A DNA stretch of 61,777 nucleotides from Microbacteriaceae bacterium (GTDB taxonomy: Bacteria; Actinomycetota; Actinomycetes; Actinomycetales; Microbacteriaceae), in NCBI GenBank assembly GCA_947443745.1, contig CANEXL010000003.1:1-61777 (forward strand), given 5' to 3'. The notes below the pieces were generated by a model. It ran no database searches. It was not told the DNA's origin and was given only the letters and a program-made list of their open reading frames with translations. The translations under genes were made by a program, and so were the position numbers. Within the stretch, counting starts at the first letter, position 1. Each line of letters begins with the position of its first letter. Below, in pieces: positions 32,705-40,845 of this stretch.

Positions 32705-33259
32705 TTACGGGCTTGAAAGCTGGTTCGTTCCCCCGCGGTGAAGGCGTGACGCGACATCCTGAGCTATCTGCTCAAGGTCGACGGCAGGAACGGAATCCTC
32801 ACCGTAATATCTCGCTACGACAGCCACGGCATCCTGAGCGTGTGTGATGGCATTGGCCTTCAGCAACGCATCGATATCGCCGAGGTCTTTCGCCCGCCAG
32901 GCCGTGAGTTTCTGAGCGAGAAGAAGTTCGACCGATGCCACCCGCACCGTTAGTGGACCGAACTGCTGCTCCGGTGCCGTGACATCACTATCGGGGCTGG
33001 GGATAAAGCCCGTGCCGGATTCGCTGATCCAATGTTCGCCGAGACCGAAGTCAGCGGTCATCTGCTTGGCTATCTCCTTGACAGCAAGATTCCTCCGGAA
33101 TGACACATCGATGTCTTCTGTGGCAAAGGTGCGCAAACCGTGAAGCAACATGGCCGCTCCCCCGAAGACGTAAATCGTTGCCGTGAGACCTTGAGCGCTC
33201 AGTCGGTTTCCGAGTTCTGTGAAAAGCTCGATGACGGCATCGCGGTCAAGGGCATTCAT
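32705..33259 (-). CDS. DUF6036-like nucleotidyltransferase
   Basis: The 184-residue protein has the minimal nucleotidyltransferase pattern: YVFGGAAMLLHGLRTFATEDIDVSFRR, where GG and the DxD-like EDIDV bind ATP-metal, and ASVELLLAQKLTAWRAKDLGDIDALLKANAI in the helical half. AbiEii/MenT-like toxins share this arrangement. The gene overlaps the upstream HTH gene by 4 bp (ATGA). The two-gene layout resembles a toxin-antitoxin or abortive infection module, but no activity is proven. Confidence 0.75.
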   Translation of the reverse strand: MNALDRDAVIELFTELGNRLSAQGLTATIYVFGGAAMLLHGLRTFATEDIDVSFRRNLAVKEIAKQMTADFGLGEHWISESGTGFIPSPDSDVTAPEQQFGPLTVRVASVELLLAQKLTAWRAKDLGDIDALLKANAITHAQDAVAVVARYYGEDSVPAVDLEQIAQDVASRLHRGGTNQLSSP

Positions 33260-34092
33260 GCCGCGCCCACGTCTCGTGCCTCAAAATAGATGTTTGCGTC
33301 GAGAAACTGAGGCAGCGCCTTCTCGAGAATGACCGATCGCCCCGTGGGATTCCAGAACTCGGGCAGGTGGATCGGCCGATACCAAGCGGGAAGAGGAACG
33401 CCATGGGTAAACGCGACCCAGGCAATGCCGGCGTGAAGGAGTGCGTCGAGCGCGGCGTCCCCGGTGCCCGTAGGTCGGGTCATCAATGCCGGGAGTTGTT
33501 CTGACTCTTGTCCCGCCAACACAGCAAGGTGGTCAATGATGAGACGGAAGGCAAGGTCTCGATTATCGTCACGAATCGCAACGCGAGCGGCTGCCGCAGC
33601 GGATGAGGTCGTAGCGATGTCGGTCAGCGCAAGCGGACGCGGCTGTCGCCCACGGGGAAAGCGTGTCACTGCCCACGCCGCATACAAATCTCGAAGAACC
33701 TTTTGGGCCCGTTTTTGCGCCAGATAGGTGGGCGCCGAAAGCGCTTGAGTGGCAAGAGCAGAAAGCGCGAGGTCGCTGGAGTTCCGGAGTTGTTCGGCCA
33801 GCTCACTCTGCGTGAAACGGCTGAGCTCCTGACGAAGTCGCGCAAGGGTGCGGGGCGAAATTGCGGGATTCGGCTCGCCCAACAGTTCTCGCGCCAGTGC
33901 GTCGCGAGTTGTTATCTTTCGAGGACGGCCAGGAGCCTGGCGCGTCTGTTCGAACGCGTCAATAGATTCCGGGTCAAGAGCAATGGGAGGGCGGCTCGAC
34001 GATGCGAGCGAGAGCCTCTTGTGTTCCACGAGTCTTCTCACGTAGCGCGCCGATGTTCCCAGCCGCGCGGCCGTCTCGTCTAGTGTGCTCAC
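33256..34092 (-). CDS. helix-turn-helix protein partnered with a nucleotidyltransferase
   Basis: The 278-residue protein begins with an excisionase/MerR-like HTH (MSTLDETAARLGTSARYVRRLVEHKRLSLASSSRPPIALDPESIDAFEQTRQAPGRPRK). The helical middle part includes a second DNA-binding-like segment (SRFTQSELAEQLRNSSDLALSALATQAL), and the C-terminus (LPEFWNPTGRSVILEKALPQFLDANIYFEARD) is without a known motif. It is the first gene of a two-gene operon. By analogy with AbiEi and similar pairs it could be the antitoxin and operon repressor; this is inference. Confidence 0.7.
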   Translation of the reverse strand: MSTLDETAARLGTSARYVRRLVEHKRLSLASSSRPPIALDPESIDAFEQTRQAPGRPRKITTRDALARELLGEPNPAISPRTLARLRQELSRFTQSELAEQLRNSSDLALSALATQALSAPTYLAQKRAQKVLRDLYAAWAVTRFPRGRQPRPLALTDIATTSSAAAAARVAIRDDNRDLAFRLIIDHLAVLAGQESEQLPALMTRPTGTGDAALDALLHAGIAWVAFTHGVPLPAWYRPIHLPEFWNPTGRSVILEKALPQFLDANIYFEARDVGAA

Positions 34093-34159
34093 GGTGCCCT
34101 CCGTCCCAATTGAACAATTATGGCACGAAAGCCTTCTCGGCGGCTAGGTTTACCAACAG

Positions 34160-34208
34160 AAAAGGGACGCGCCTCGCATCCATTGGGATGCAGGGCACGA
34201 CCCTTTCT
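34160..34208. terminator. long hairpin between osmC and the HTH gene
   Basis: An inner GCATCC-ATTG-GGATGC hairpin is enclosed by outer AAAGGG/CCCTTT arms. It is 20 bp past the osmC stop codon on the minus strand. Confidence 0.6.
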
Positions 34209-34229
34209 TAGGCTGTGACGTGGCGACGC

Positions 34230-34784
34230 TCAGTTAGCGACGAGCTCCACGGCCACGGGGGTGGCGTTGGAGAACAGGTCGAGCACGGGGCAGTGCGCGT
34301 CAACGAAGGCGTGCAGTTCGTCATAACGTGCCTGCGTTTCGGGGCCGGTCACGTGAATAATGAGACGGATGGCAGAGAAGCCTGGGCGCACGGTCTCATC
34401 CATGCCGAACAGTCCCTGCACGTCGAGGTCGCCCTCGGCCTTGGCATCGATCGTGTCGATCGTGATGCCCAAGTTCTGGGCGAACAACCGGTAGACCACA
34501 ATCTGGCAGGCGATGAGGGCGCCAAGAGCGATCTCAACGGGGCTGGCCGCGATGTCGTCACCGGCAAGACCGGCGGGCTCATCGATGTAGAACTCGTGCT
34601 TGCCGGCGGTGATGCGGCTGGCAACGGAGCCCTCACCGAATCCCTTGACCAAGTAGGTCAGCTTGGCGTTGTCAACATTCTTGGCGATGTGTCCGCCCCA
34701 GAAAGCCCCGGCTTCCGTGAGCCGTGTCGCGCGGTCCTCGTCGGTAATGGCGGGAACGATGGTGGTCTCGAGTGTGGCGCTCAT
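34230..34784 (-). CDS. OsmC family peroxiredoxin-like protein
   Basis: The 184-residue protein fits the OsmC/Ohr superfamily: SPVEIALGALIACQIVVYRLFAQNLGITIDTIDAKAEGDLDVQGLFG, with one Cys in the central helix (ACQ) and a second in DAHCPVLDLFSNATPV, the two residues used to reduce organic hydroperoxides. TAGGAG precedes the ATG. The first 25 residues are longer than in Ohr. It is monocistronic, ending in a hairpin. Confidence 0.88.
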   Translation of the reverse strand: MSATLETTIVPAITDEDRATRLTEAGAFWGGHIAKNVDNAKLTYLVKGFGEGSVASRITAGKHEFYIDEPAGLAGDDIAASPVEIALGALIACQIVVYRLFAQNLGITIDTIDAKAEGDLDVQGLFGMDETVRPGFSAIRLIIHVTGPETQARYDELHAFVDAHCPVLDLFSNATPVAVELVAN

Positions 34785-34947
34785 GCTGACTCCTAGGAAG
34801 GTGATGGGCCGGCTCGATACTGATTCACGCGACCCGGTATCCCCACGTTAGGGAGCCCGCCAACTAAAAGCGAGATTGCTCGTCACACGGCGTCATAATG
34901 TCTCGGTTGTTGGCCCTGTCAGCCAGAAAGAACCCGGCGCCGGCCGG

Positions 34948-35838
34948 CTAGCGCTCGGGCTGAATGTCCAGATTCGAGTCGCGGGCTACGAGTAACAGCG
35001 TTGCGGCGATGTCAAGACCCGAACCGACTCCCGTATCGACGAGGCGCCGAAATTGCTTCTCGGTCTCGGCTACGGCTGGCATCACGGCTCCTGCTCCAAC
35101 CGCAAGGGAATGAATAAGGTCAAGATCTTTGAGCTGGGCTTCCGTAGCGAAAGTTGGGCTGAAATCAAGATTAACCAACGCCGGCGTCTTGTAGGTACTA
35201 AAGGGTGAACCCACCGCACTGTCGTTGATGAACTCCATCAGGGCGCCGCGCTTCACCCCGGATTTTTCCCCCAGCACAGCAACCTCAGAAAGCGTTTGCA
35301 TCACAACGGCGAGAAAGGCGTTCGTGCAGAGTTTCACGACGACAGCCTGCTGAGCATCTCCCACGACGTGATGACCGCGACCGATGGCGGCAAAGAACGG
35401 GCTGGCCTCATCGATTGCTTCGGCAGGACCCGACACGGCAAAAATGAGATTACCCGCGCGAACCACACCGGGATTCCCGCTCACGGGGGCGGAAATCATG
35501 GTCACTCCACGGTCGCGAGCAGCCTGTGCTGCCTCCGCCGCAGCCTCGGGGGAAACCGTCGAGCAGTCAATCCAGATGCGGGCATTTCCCTCGAGAACTC
35601 CATCCGCGGCCGACCAGAGGTCCTTCAGTGCCGTGTCGTCCAAGACCATGCTAAAAACAACACGTTCGGATGCCGCATCCGCGGGGCTTGCTGCGTGACG
35701 GGCACCCTTTTCTACGAGAGGGGCGCACTTAGCTGGCGTACGGTTCCAGACGGCGACGCCAATATCGGCTGCCAAGAGTCTTTCGACCATGGCCTCGCCC
35801 ATGCGACCGACACCGATCCAGCCAACTGTTTCCGTCAT
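34948..35838 (-). CDS. 3-hydroxyisobutyrate dehydrogenase-like beta-hydroxyacid dehydrogenase
   Basis: The 296-residue protein has the N-terminal NAD(P) motif VGWIGVGRMGEAMVERLL, the substrate loop ISAPVSGNPGVVRAGNLIFAVSG, and VVKLCTNAFLAVVMQTLSEVAVL with the catalytic Lys and the Asn of KxxxN. These define the beta-hydroxyacid dehydrogenase family, including 3-hydroxyisobutyrate dehydrogenase and tartronate semialdehyde reductase. It is 48 bp downstream of the E2 gene on the same strand, so it probably works in the same pathway, converting a hydroxyacid to a semialdehyde or the reverse. Confidence 0.9.
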   Translation of the reverse strand: MTETVGWIGVGRMGEAMVERLLAADIGVAVWNRTPAKCAPLVEKGARHAASPADAASERVVFSMVLDDTALKDLWSAADGVLEGNARIWIDCSTVSPEAAAEAAQAARDRGVTMISAPVSGNPGVVRAGNLIFAVSGPAEAIDEASPFFAAIGRGHHVVGDAQQAVVVKLCTNAFLAVVMQTLSEVAVLGEKSGVKRGALMEFINDSAVGSPFSTYKTPALVNLDFSPTFATEAQLKDLDLIHSLAVGAGAVMPAVAETEKQFRRLVDTGVGSGLDIAATLLLVARDSNLDIQPER

Positions 35839-35886
35839 GATGTGCTCCTAGAATGTGATTCGAAATTGCGCGGTGAGGGGAATGGT

Positions 35887-37254
35887 TTAGAGCAACAGCC
35901 CAATCGGGCTCTCAATGTGACGCACAAACGCGGCAAGCCAGGTTGCCGCAAGGGCCCCATCGACGGCACGGTGATCCGCAGAAAGCGTGACCTTCATGAC
36001 CTGAGCAATCGCCAGGGCACCGTCATTAACGACGGGCTGAGCGGATGCCGCCCCCACCGCCAAGATTCCGGACTGTGGCGGGTTCAAGATGGCCGAGAAT
36101 TCCTGCGTGCCAAACATGCCCAAGTTCGAGATGGCAAAGGAGCCACCTTCGAGCTCGTCCTGACGCAGTCGCTTCTCGCGTGCCTTGGCCACAAGTTCTT
36201 TAATCTCTGTGGTCACCTGGGTGATGCTGAGGTTGGCCACATCACGCAGAACGGGGGTCAGCAACCCACCATCTGTGGAGACAGCTACCGAAATATCGAT
36301 GGAGGAGTGCTGAAGCATTCCAGCGTCGGTCCAGGTCACGTTTGCTTCGGGCACCTCGACAAACGCGCGGGCGATGGCCTTGACGACGAGGTCGTTGACC
36401 GAAACCCGGATGGGGGACGCGTCATTAATCTGCGAGCGCAGGGCCAGCAGGGCATCCACTTTGCAATCCGCGGTGAGATAGAAGTGCGGAACCGTCGACT
36501 TGCTCTCGGTCAGGCGGCGAGCGATTGCCTTGCGCATCCCCGTGTGAGGAATAAGCGTTGGAGCATCAGGAACACCGGCAGCTCGAGTTGCCGCGGGAAC
36601 TGCGGTAGCGGCTGCGGCGACAGGCGCAACAGTAACCCCATCAAGGTCACGACGAACAATGCGTCCGCCAGGACCCGTTCCCTGAACGGCCGAGAGGTCG
36701 AGACCCTTGTCTTTGGCCAGCTTGCGCGCAAGAGGCGTCGCAAAACGGCGCTCACCGTTCGCCACAGCTGGAGCCGAAGCCGAAGTCGAAGCGACAGCAA
36801 CAGCAACAGCAGCAGGGGCAGGAACAACAGGTACCGCAACGGGAGCCGCAGCAGGAGACGCGACAGGGGCGACGGCCGTCACTGGGGTCACGACCGGCAC
36901 GGCAACCGGCACCACAGCAGGAGCTGCGGCGGGGGCAGTTTCAGCAACGGCAGCAACCGCAGCAGGTGCGGGACCGTCGTTGCCGAGGGCCGCATCCATC
37001 TCTGCGTCACCTTCGCCGGCCGCAATCACGACGGCGATGGGAGAACCGATTTCGCTGGAGTCACCTTCCTTGACGAGAATTCGGCCCAAAATTCCACTGA
37101 CCTCGGCGCTGTACTCGACAATCGCCTTCTCGGTTTCGAGTTCGGCTAGAGGCTCGCCAATGACGACGGCGCTCCCAATCTCCACGAGCCACTTCGAAAT
37201 TGCGGCCTCATCAGCACCGGCAAGGATGCTGGGCATGCGAACGACTACAGCCAT
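35887..37254 (-). CDS. 2-oxoacid dehydrogenase E2 (dihydrolipoamide acyltransferase)
   Basis: ATG at 37254 (MAVVVRMPSILAGADEAAISKWLVEIG) gives 455 residues; the longer track start reads into E1. Domains in order are one lipoyl domain with PLAELETEKAIVEY (lipoyl Lys in ETEKA), a long Ala/Pro/Val linker, a peripheral subunit-binding domain (FATPLARKLAKDKGLDLSAVQGTGPGGRIVRRDL) and the catalytic core ending KVTLSADHRAVDGALAATWLAAF with the DHRAVDG active site. It sits 1 bp from the E1 gene. No E3 is in the window, so a shared dihydrolipoamide dehydrogenase is expected. The acyl group is undetermined. Confidence 0.95.
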   Translation of the reverse strand: MAVVVRMPSILAGADEAAISKWLVEIGSAVVIGEPLAELETEKAIVEYSAEVSGILGRILVKEGDSSEIGSPIAVVIAAGEGDAEMDAALGNDGPAPAAVAAVAETAPAAAPAVVPVAVPVVTPVTAVAPVASPAAAPVAVPVVPAPAAVAVAVASTSASAPAVANGERRFATPLARKLAKDKGLDLSAVQGTGPGGRIVRRDLDGVTVAPVAAAATAVPAATRAAGVPDAPTLIPHTGMRKAIARRLTESKSTVPHFYLTADCKVDALLALRSQINDASPIRVSVNDLVVKAIARAFVEVPEANVTWTDAGMLQHSSIDISVAVSTDGGLLTPVLRDVANLSITQVTTEIKELVAKAREKRLRQDELEGGSFAISNLGMFGTQEFSAILNPPQSGILAVGAASAQPVVNDGALAIAQVMKVTLSADHRAVDGALAATWLAAFVRHIESPIGLLL

Positions 37255-37255
37255 C

Positions 37256-39448
37256 TCACTTACCCCCACCGAAGGCGGCGGCAACGCGCTGAAGTCCGAG
37301 AACGACTTCTTCGGTCTTCGCAATGGCAGCGCGCTCAAGAACTTTGGAAATGCTCGGTGCGGCTTCGCCACCGGTGACACGTTCAATGGGCTGATCGAGC
37401 CAGTCGAAGAAGCGGCGCTGAATCTCATCCGCAAGCCACGCACCGTAGGAGGTCCCGCGGGCACCTTGCTCAACAATCAAAACGGCATTTGTCTTCTTGA
37501 TGCTGGCGCCGATGGTGTCCCAGTCGAGGCTGGCGCGGTCGAGCCAGCGAAGGTCGATGACCTCGGCGTCGAGGCCGGTTTGCGCGACGGCTTCCAGGCT
37601 GTGCTTGACCATCGAGAGGTAGGTGAGAACGGTGACGTCCTTGCCCTCTCGACGAATCGCGGCCTTGCCGAGTTCAATCTGGTAGTCCAAATCATCGGTA
37701 GGAATCTCGCCTGACTCACCGTAGAGGTCGATGTGCTCGATCACGATGACGGGGTCCTTCAGCTCGAGCGCTGCGTTCATCAGCCCGATGTAGTCGAAGG
37801 GGGTTGACGCGGCAACAATGCGCCATCCGGGGTTCGTGGCCATGATGCCGGCGGGGTCCATGAGGTGCTGCGATCCGTAACCGGATCCCATCGCGACCTT
37901 GGTGCGCAGAACGAGCGGAACGGCTCCCGTGCCACCGAACATATGGCGGGCCTTACCGATTTGGTTGAAGACCTGGTCGGCGGCTACCCACATGAAGTCC
38001 GGGTACATGAACTCAATAACGGGGCGGAATCGACCGTCGAGGGCCACTCCACAGCCGAGGCCCGCGAAGGCGTTTTCGCTGATGGGGGTTCCCAAAATTC
38101 GACCGGGGAACTTGTCACTGAGGCCCTTTGTGGCGCCGTTTGTTCCGCCCTTGAGGCGGTGAATGTCTTCGCCCATGACAATGATGTTGTCGGATTGCTC
38201 CATGCGACGTTCCATGACGGCAGCGACGGCATCAATAAATTTGACGGTCGTCTTCGCGCCGGTGAACGTAGCCTCTTCTGCCGTGTGAGCACCCGCCAGT
38301 TCGGAGGCGTCCCCGCGAATACCAACATCAACGAAGCTGGGGTCTGGCCACAGGGCGGGCTTGATGCGGCGAACGCCGGGCTTTCCATCGGGATCCTGCT
38401 CGACGAGCTCGGTCAGCGCTAACGTCATGGCAGCTTGGGCTTGGGCCCGAACGGAATCAATGCCGGCATCATCGATGAGGCCGAGTTTCTTCATTTCGGC
38501 GGCTACTCGCTTGAGCGGGTCGCGCGCCAGCCATGCTTTTTCTTCTTCTTTGGAGCGGTATCCGAACGCACTGCCGGGGTAGGGGCCGTTCTGGTGGAAG
38601 AAGCGATAGACCTCGGCTTCGATGAGGGCGGGGCCCTTGCCGGAGCGCATGTACTCGCTGGCCTGCTCCATGGCGAGGTGAACGGCGAGGGGGTCCATGC
38701 CGTCGACGCGCCACGAGGGGAAGTTGAAGCCGAGGGCGCGGGCTGAGAGACGGGCCTCCTTGGTTGCTTCGGAGACGTGGGTCGAGACGGCGTATAAGTT
38801 GTTTTCGATGAAGAAGCACAGCGGGAGATCCCAAGCGGCAGCGAGGTTCATTGTTTCGAGAACCGAGCCGATGTTGGTGGCGCCGTCTCCAAAGTAGGAG
38901 ATCGAAAGGTCAGTGGTTCCCGCGTGCTTCTGAGCCCAGGCATTTCCGGCGGCCAGAGGCACGCCTCCGCCGACGATGGCGTTGGTGCCCAGGGCGCCCG
39001 CTTCGAGCCACTGAAGGTGCATGGATCCACCGCGGCCTTGGGAAAAGCCCTGGGACAAGCCGAGGATTTCAGCGAGAGTGCGCTGCAGGAGTGCCTGAAC
39101 GGTGTCGTTGACGAGCGCTGCCGGGTCAAAGCCCTCGGGAGCGACGTGTGTCAGTGCCTTGGCAAGAAATTGGTGGTGGCCGCGGTGAGAACCGTTGACG
39201 CCATCTTCGGTGCGCAATCCGACGCAGGAACCAACAGCCCCGCCCTCTTGGCCGATGCTGGAGTGGGCTGGGCCGTGCACGAGGCCTTCGCCAGCGAGTT
39301 CCAGAACGGATTCCTCGAAGGCGCGAATGAGGTGGAGTTGCCCGAGCATCGTCTTGAGCAGAGCAGGATCGGCGCTCTTCCAGTCAGCAGGGGTCGTCGT
39401 GAGTTCAACCCAGGGGGATCCGGGTTCGAGCTGCTTCGTACGGGGCAT
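37256..39448 (-). CDS. 2-oxoacid dehydrogenase E1, alpha and beta fused
   Basis: ATG at 39448 (MPRTKQLEPGSPWVELTTTPADW) follows AAGGAG, giving 730 residues. Residues about 30-350 are E1-alpha with the thiamine diphosphate motif GDGATNIGSVLETMNLAAAWDLPLCFFIENN. About 385-730 are E1-beta (TVKFIDAVAAVMERRMEQSDNIIVMGEDI, GTPISENAFAGLGCGVALDGRFRPVIEFMYPDFMWVAADQ). Acetoin, pyruvate and branched-chain enzymes usually keep these on two chains. The acetoin dehydrogenase class is a reasonable candidate because butanediol-dehydrogenase-like genes lie 10-15 kb away, but this is not proven. Confidence 0.93.
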   Translation of the reverse strand: MPRTKQLEPGSPWVELTTTPADWKSADPALLKTMLGQLHLIRAFEESVLELAGEGLVHGPAHSSIGQEGGAVGSCVGLRTEDGVNGSHRGHHQFLAKALTHVAPEGFDPAALVNDTVQALLQRTLAEILGLSQGFSQGRGGSMHLQWLEAGALGTNAIVGGGVPLAAGNAWAQKHAGTTDLSISYFGDGATNIGSVLETMNLAAAWDLPLCFFIENNLYAVSTHVSEATKEARLSARALGFNFPSWRVDGMDPLAVHLAMEQASEYMRSGKGPALIEAEVYRFFHQNGPYPGSAFGYRSKEEEKAWLARDPLKRVAAEMKKLGLIDDAGIDSVRAQAQAAMTLALTELVEQDPDGKPGVRRIKPALWPDPSFVDVGIRGDASELAGAHTAEEATFTGAKTTVKFIDAVAAVMERRMEQSDNIIVMGEDIHRLKGGTNGATKGLSDKFPGRILGTPISENAFAGLGCGVALDGRFRPVIEFMYPDFMWVAADQVFNQIGKARHMFGGTGAVPLVLRTKVAMGSGYGSQHLMDPAGIMATNPGWRIVAASTPFDYIGLMNAALELKDPVIVIEHIDLYGESGEIPTDDLDYQIELGKAAIRREGKDVTVLTYLSMVKHSLEAVAQTGLDAEVIDLRWLDRASLDWDTIGASIKKTNAVLIVEQGARGTSYGAWLADEIQRRFFDWLDQPIERVTGGEAAPSISKVLERAAIAKTEEVVLGLQRVAAAFGGGK

Positions 39449-39492
39449 AACCACTTGCTCCTTTGTAAGGGGTCGCGATCTTTCGCTCCTTG

Positions 39493-39521
39493 ACTGTAAC
39501 GTCAAATGTATCCATTTGCAA
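39493..39521 (-). promoter_or_regulatory. E1-E2 operon promoter
   Basis: On the minus strand TTGCAA (39521-39516), a 17-bp spacer and TACAGT lie 45 bp upstream of the E1 ATG. TTGCAA is its own reverse complement and also serves as the -35 of the divergent VOC gene. Confidence 0.45.
39506..39515. promoter_or_regulatory. candidate GntR operator, site 1
   Basis: ATGTATCCAT lies in the E1 promoter spacer and touches the shared -35 box. The same box in reverse orientation occurs at 39569. The near-palindromic ATGTATNCAT form suits FCD-type GntR regulators, one of which is encoded 650 bp away. Confidence 0.6.
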
Positions 39522-39543
39522 GGGAGAATTCGGGGTTTACCTT
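39516..39543 (+). promoter_or_regulatory. VOC-GntR promoter, leaderless type
   Basis: TTGCAA, a 16-bp spacer and TACCTT end 6 nt before the ATG at 39550. No Shine-Dalgarno site is present. Confidence 0.5.
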
Positions 39544-39549
39544 TCTTTC

Positions 39550-40128
39550 ATGACCGATTCGCGGAATAATGGATACATGAATGATGAATCCGCACCCGCA
39601 CCGGTGGGTATCCCCGGCCTTCGAGGCGCCGAACATATCGGCTTTACCGTTCCGTCGATTGAGCAGGCTCACGACTTTTTTGTGAACATCATCGGATGCG
39701 AGTTCGTCTACAAGCTCGGTCCGTGGGTTCGCGAGGATGACTGGTTCAGTGAACACCTCAACATTGACGCTCGAAGCGTCCTCAAAGAACTCCGGTTTTA
39801 CCGCTGCCACTTTGGCCCCAACTTTGAGGTCTTTGAATTTGAGGCACCAGACCAAGACCGCGAGCAGCCGCGCAACAGCGACGTCGGTGGCCATCACATT
39901 GCGTTCTACGTCGATGACATAGATGCGGCCGTCGCGTACCTGCTCTCGAATGGCCTCACAGTTCTCGGTGAACCTACGGCAAGCGGCGCCGCCTCCGAAG
40001 GGCAACGATGGGTCTACTTCCTCAGTCCCTGGGGAATGCAGTTCGAACTCGTCAGCTATCCGAACGGCAAGGCGTACGAGGCGACTTCTCCCGTAAAGTT
40101 GTGGCATCCCGCTCATCCTGCTGAATGA
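39550..40128 (+). CDS. VOC superfamily protein (glyoxalase/dioxygenase fold)
   Basis: Start at 39550 is favoured by a promoter 6 nt upstream; ATG at 39577 is an alternative, and the track start at 39490 lies upstream of the promoter. The protein has two beta-alpha-beta-beta-beta modules: GAEHIGFTVPSIEQAHDFFVNIIGCEFVYKLG and GGHHIAFYVDDIDAAVAYLLSNGLTVLGEP. Likely metal ligands are His in EHIGF, His in GHHIAF and Glu in GMQFELVSY. It diverges from the E1-E2 operon and precedes the GntR gene. The chemistry (isomerase, lyase or dioxygenase) cannot be told from sequence. Confidence 0.85.
   Translation: MTDSRNNGYMNDESAPAPVGIPGLRGAEHIGFTVPSIEQAHDFFVNIIGCEFVYKLGPWVREDDWFSEHLNIDARSVLKELRFYRCHFGPNFEVFEFEAPDQDREQPRNSDVGGHHIAFYVDDIDAAVAYLLSNGLTVLGEPTASGAASEGQRWVYFLSPWGMQFELVSYPNGKAYEATSPVKLWHPAHPAE
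39569..39578. promoter_or_regulatory. candidate GntR operator, site 2
   Basis: ATGGATACAT is the reverse complement of site 1 and lies 20 bp inside the VOC gene, or over its start if ATG 39577 is used. Two boxes flanking the start regions suit a dimeric repressor controlling both directions. Confidence 0.55.
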
Positions 40129-40161
40129 CATCACGTTCCGACGCATCCGCTACGACTGAAA

Positions 40162-40845
40162 ATGACACCCGTGACAACCTCAACGGATACTCCCAACGCG
40201 GTACTGAGCATTCGCATTGCGGATGCTCTTCGGGTCGCCATCTTGTCTGGGGAATTGTCCCCCGGTGAGCGTATCCGCCAGGAAGAGATCGCCGAACAGT
40301 ATGGCGCGAGTCGCATTCCGGTTCGTGAGGCTTTACGCATTTTGGTGACGGATGGCCTCGTCAACATGGTGTCAAACTCCGGTGCGTGGGTCTCCAGCTT
40401 GACCCAAGAGGAGTGCTCCGAGCACTACCAAATTCGTGAGCGTCTCGAACCGCTTCTGCTGCGCTACAGCCTTCCCCACCTGGCTCCGGCAAGCCGAGAA
40501 CGGCTGAGGGCCCTGGCGGAGGAAATGAAAGCAACAAAGGACATTGAGGTCTTCATGCGCCTCGACCGCGAATTCCATTGGTTGTCCTACTCGGGCGCGT
40601 CAACAAATACCCTGTCCGACATCATCGAGCGCCTGTGGAACACGACTCAGCCCTATCGTCGCGTCTTCACGCGAATGGTCCGGGTGGGCGGAATTGATGC
40701 CACCCACCTCGAACACGAACTTCTTGTCGATGCCATTTCGCGGGGAGACAGTGAGGATGCCGAACGAATTCTCTTGGGGCACATCCGCCGCACCCGCATT
40801 GAGCTCGACCGTCACCCCGAGGTATTTACGCACGATTTCGACTAG
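40162..40845 (+). CDS. GntR family regulator with FCD ligand domain
   Basis: The 227-residue protein has the GntR winged helix (IADALRVAILSGELSPGERIRQEEIAEQYGASRIPVREALRILVTDGLVNM) and an all-helical FCD domain with metal or carboxylate ligands (FMRLDREFHWLSY and HLEHELLVDAISRGD). FCD regulators usually bind a carboxylic acid of the pathway and lose DNA affinity. It follows the VOC gene by 33 bp. It is the likely controller of both the VOC-GntR and the E1-E2-dehydrogenase units through the ATGTATCCAT boxes. Confidence 0.9.
   Translation: MTPVTTSTDTPNAVLSIRIADALRVAILSGELSPGERIRQEEIAEQYGASRIPVREALRILVTDGLVNMVSNSGAWVSSLTQEECSEHYQIRERLEPLLLRYSLPHLAPASRERLRALAEEMKATKDIEVFMRLDREFHWLSYSGASTNTLSDIIERLWNTTQPYRRVFTRMVRVGGIDATHLEHELLVDAISRGDSEDAERILLGHIRRTRIELDRHPEVFTHDFD

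Noticed and set aside
31300-32757. 485-residue minus-strand ORF antisense to nucS and the second HAD gene
   Set aside because: The plus strand encodes recognisable NucS and HAD motifs; the minus frame has no family features and is a GC-skew shadow.
35296-37149. 617-residue ORF on the plus strand antisense to the E2 and hydroxyacid dehydrogenase genes
   Set aside because: Its composition (strings of Arg, Ser, Asn, His) mirrors the Ala/Pro linker of E2, and the opposite strand encodes clear enzymes.
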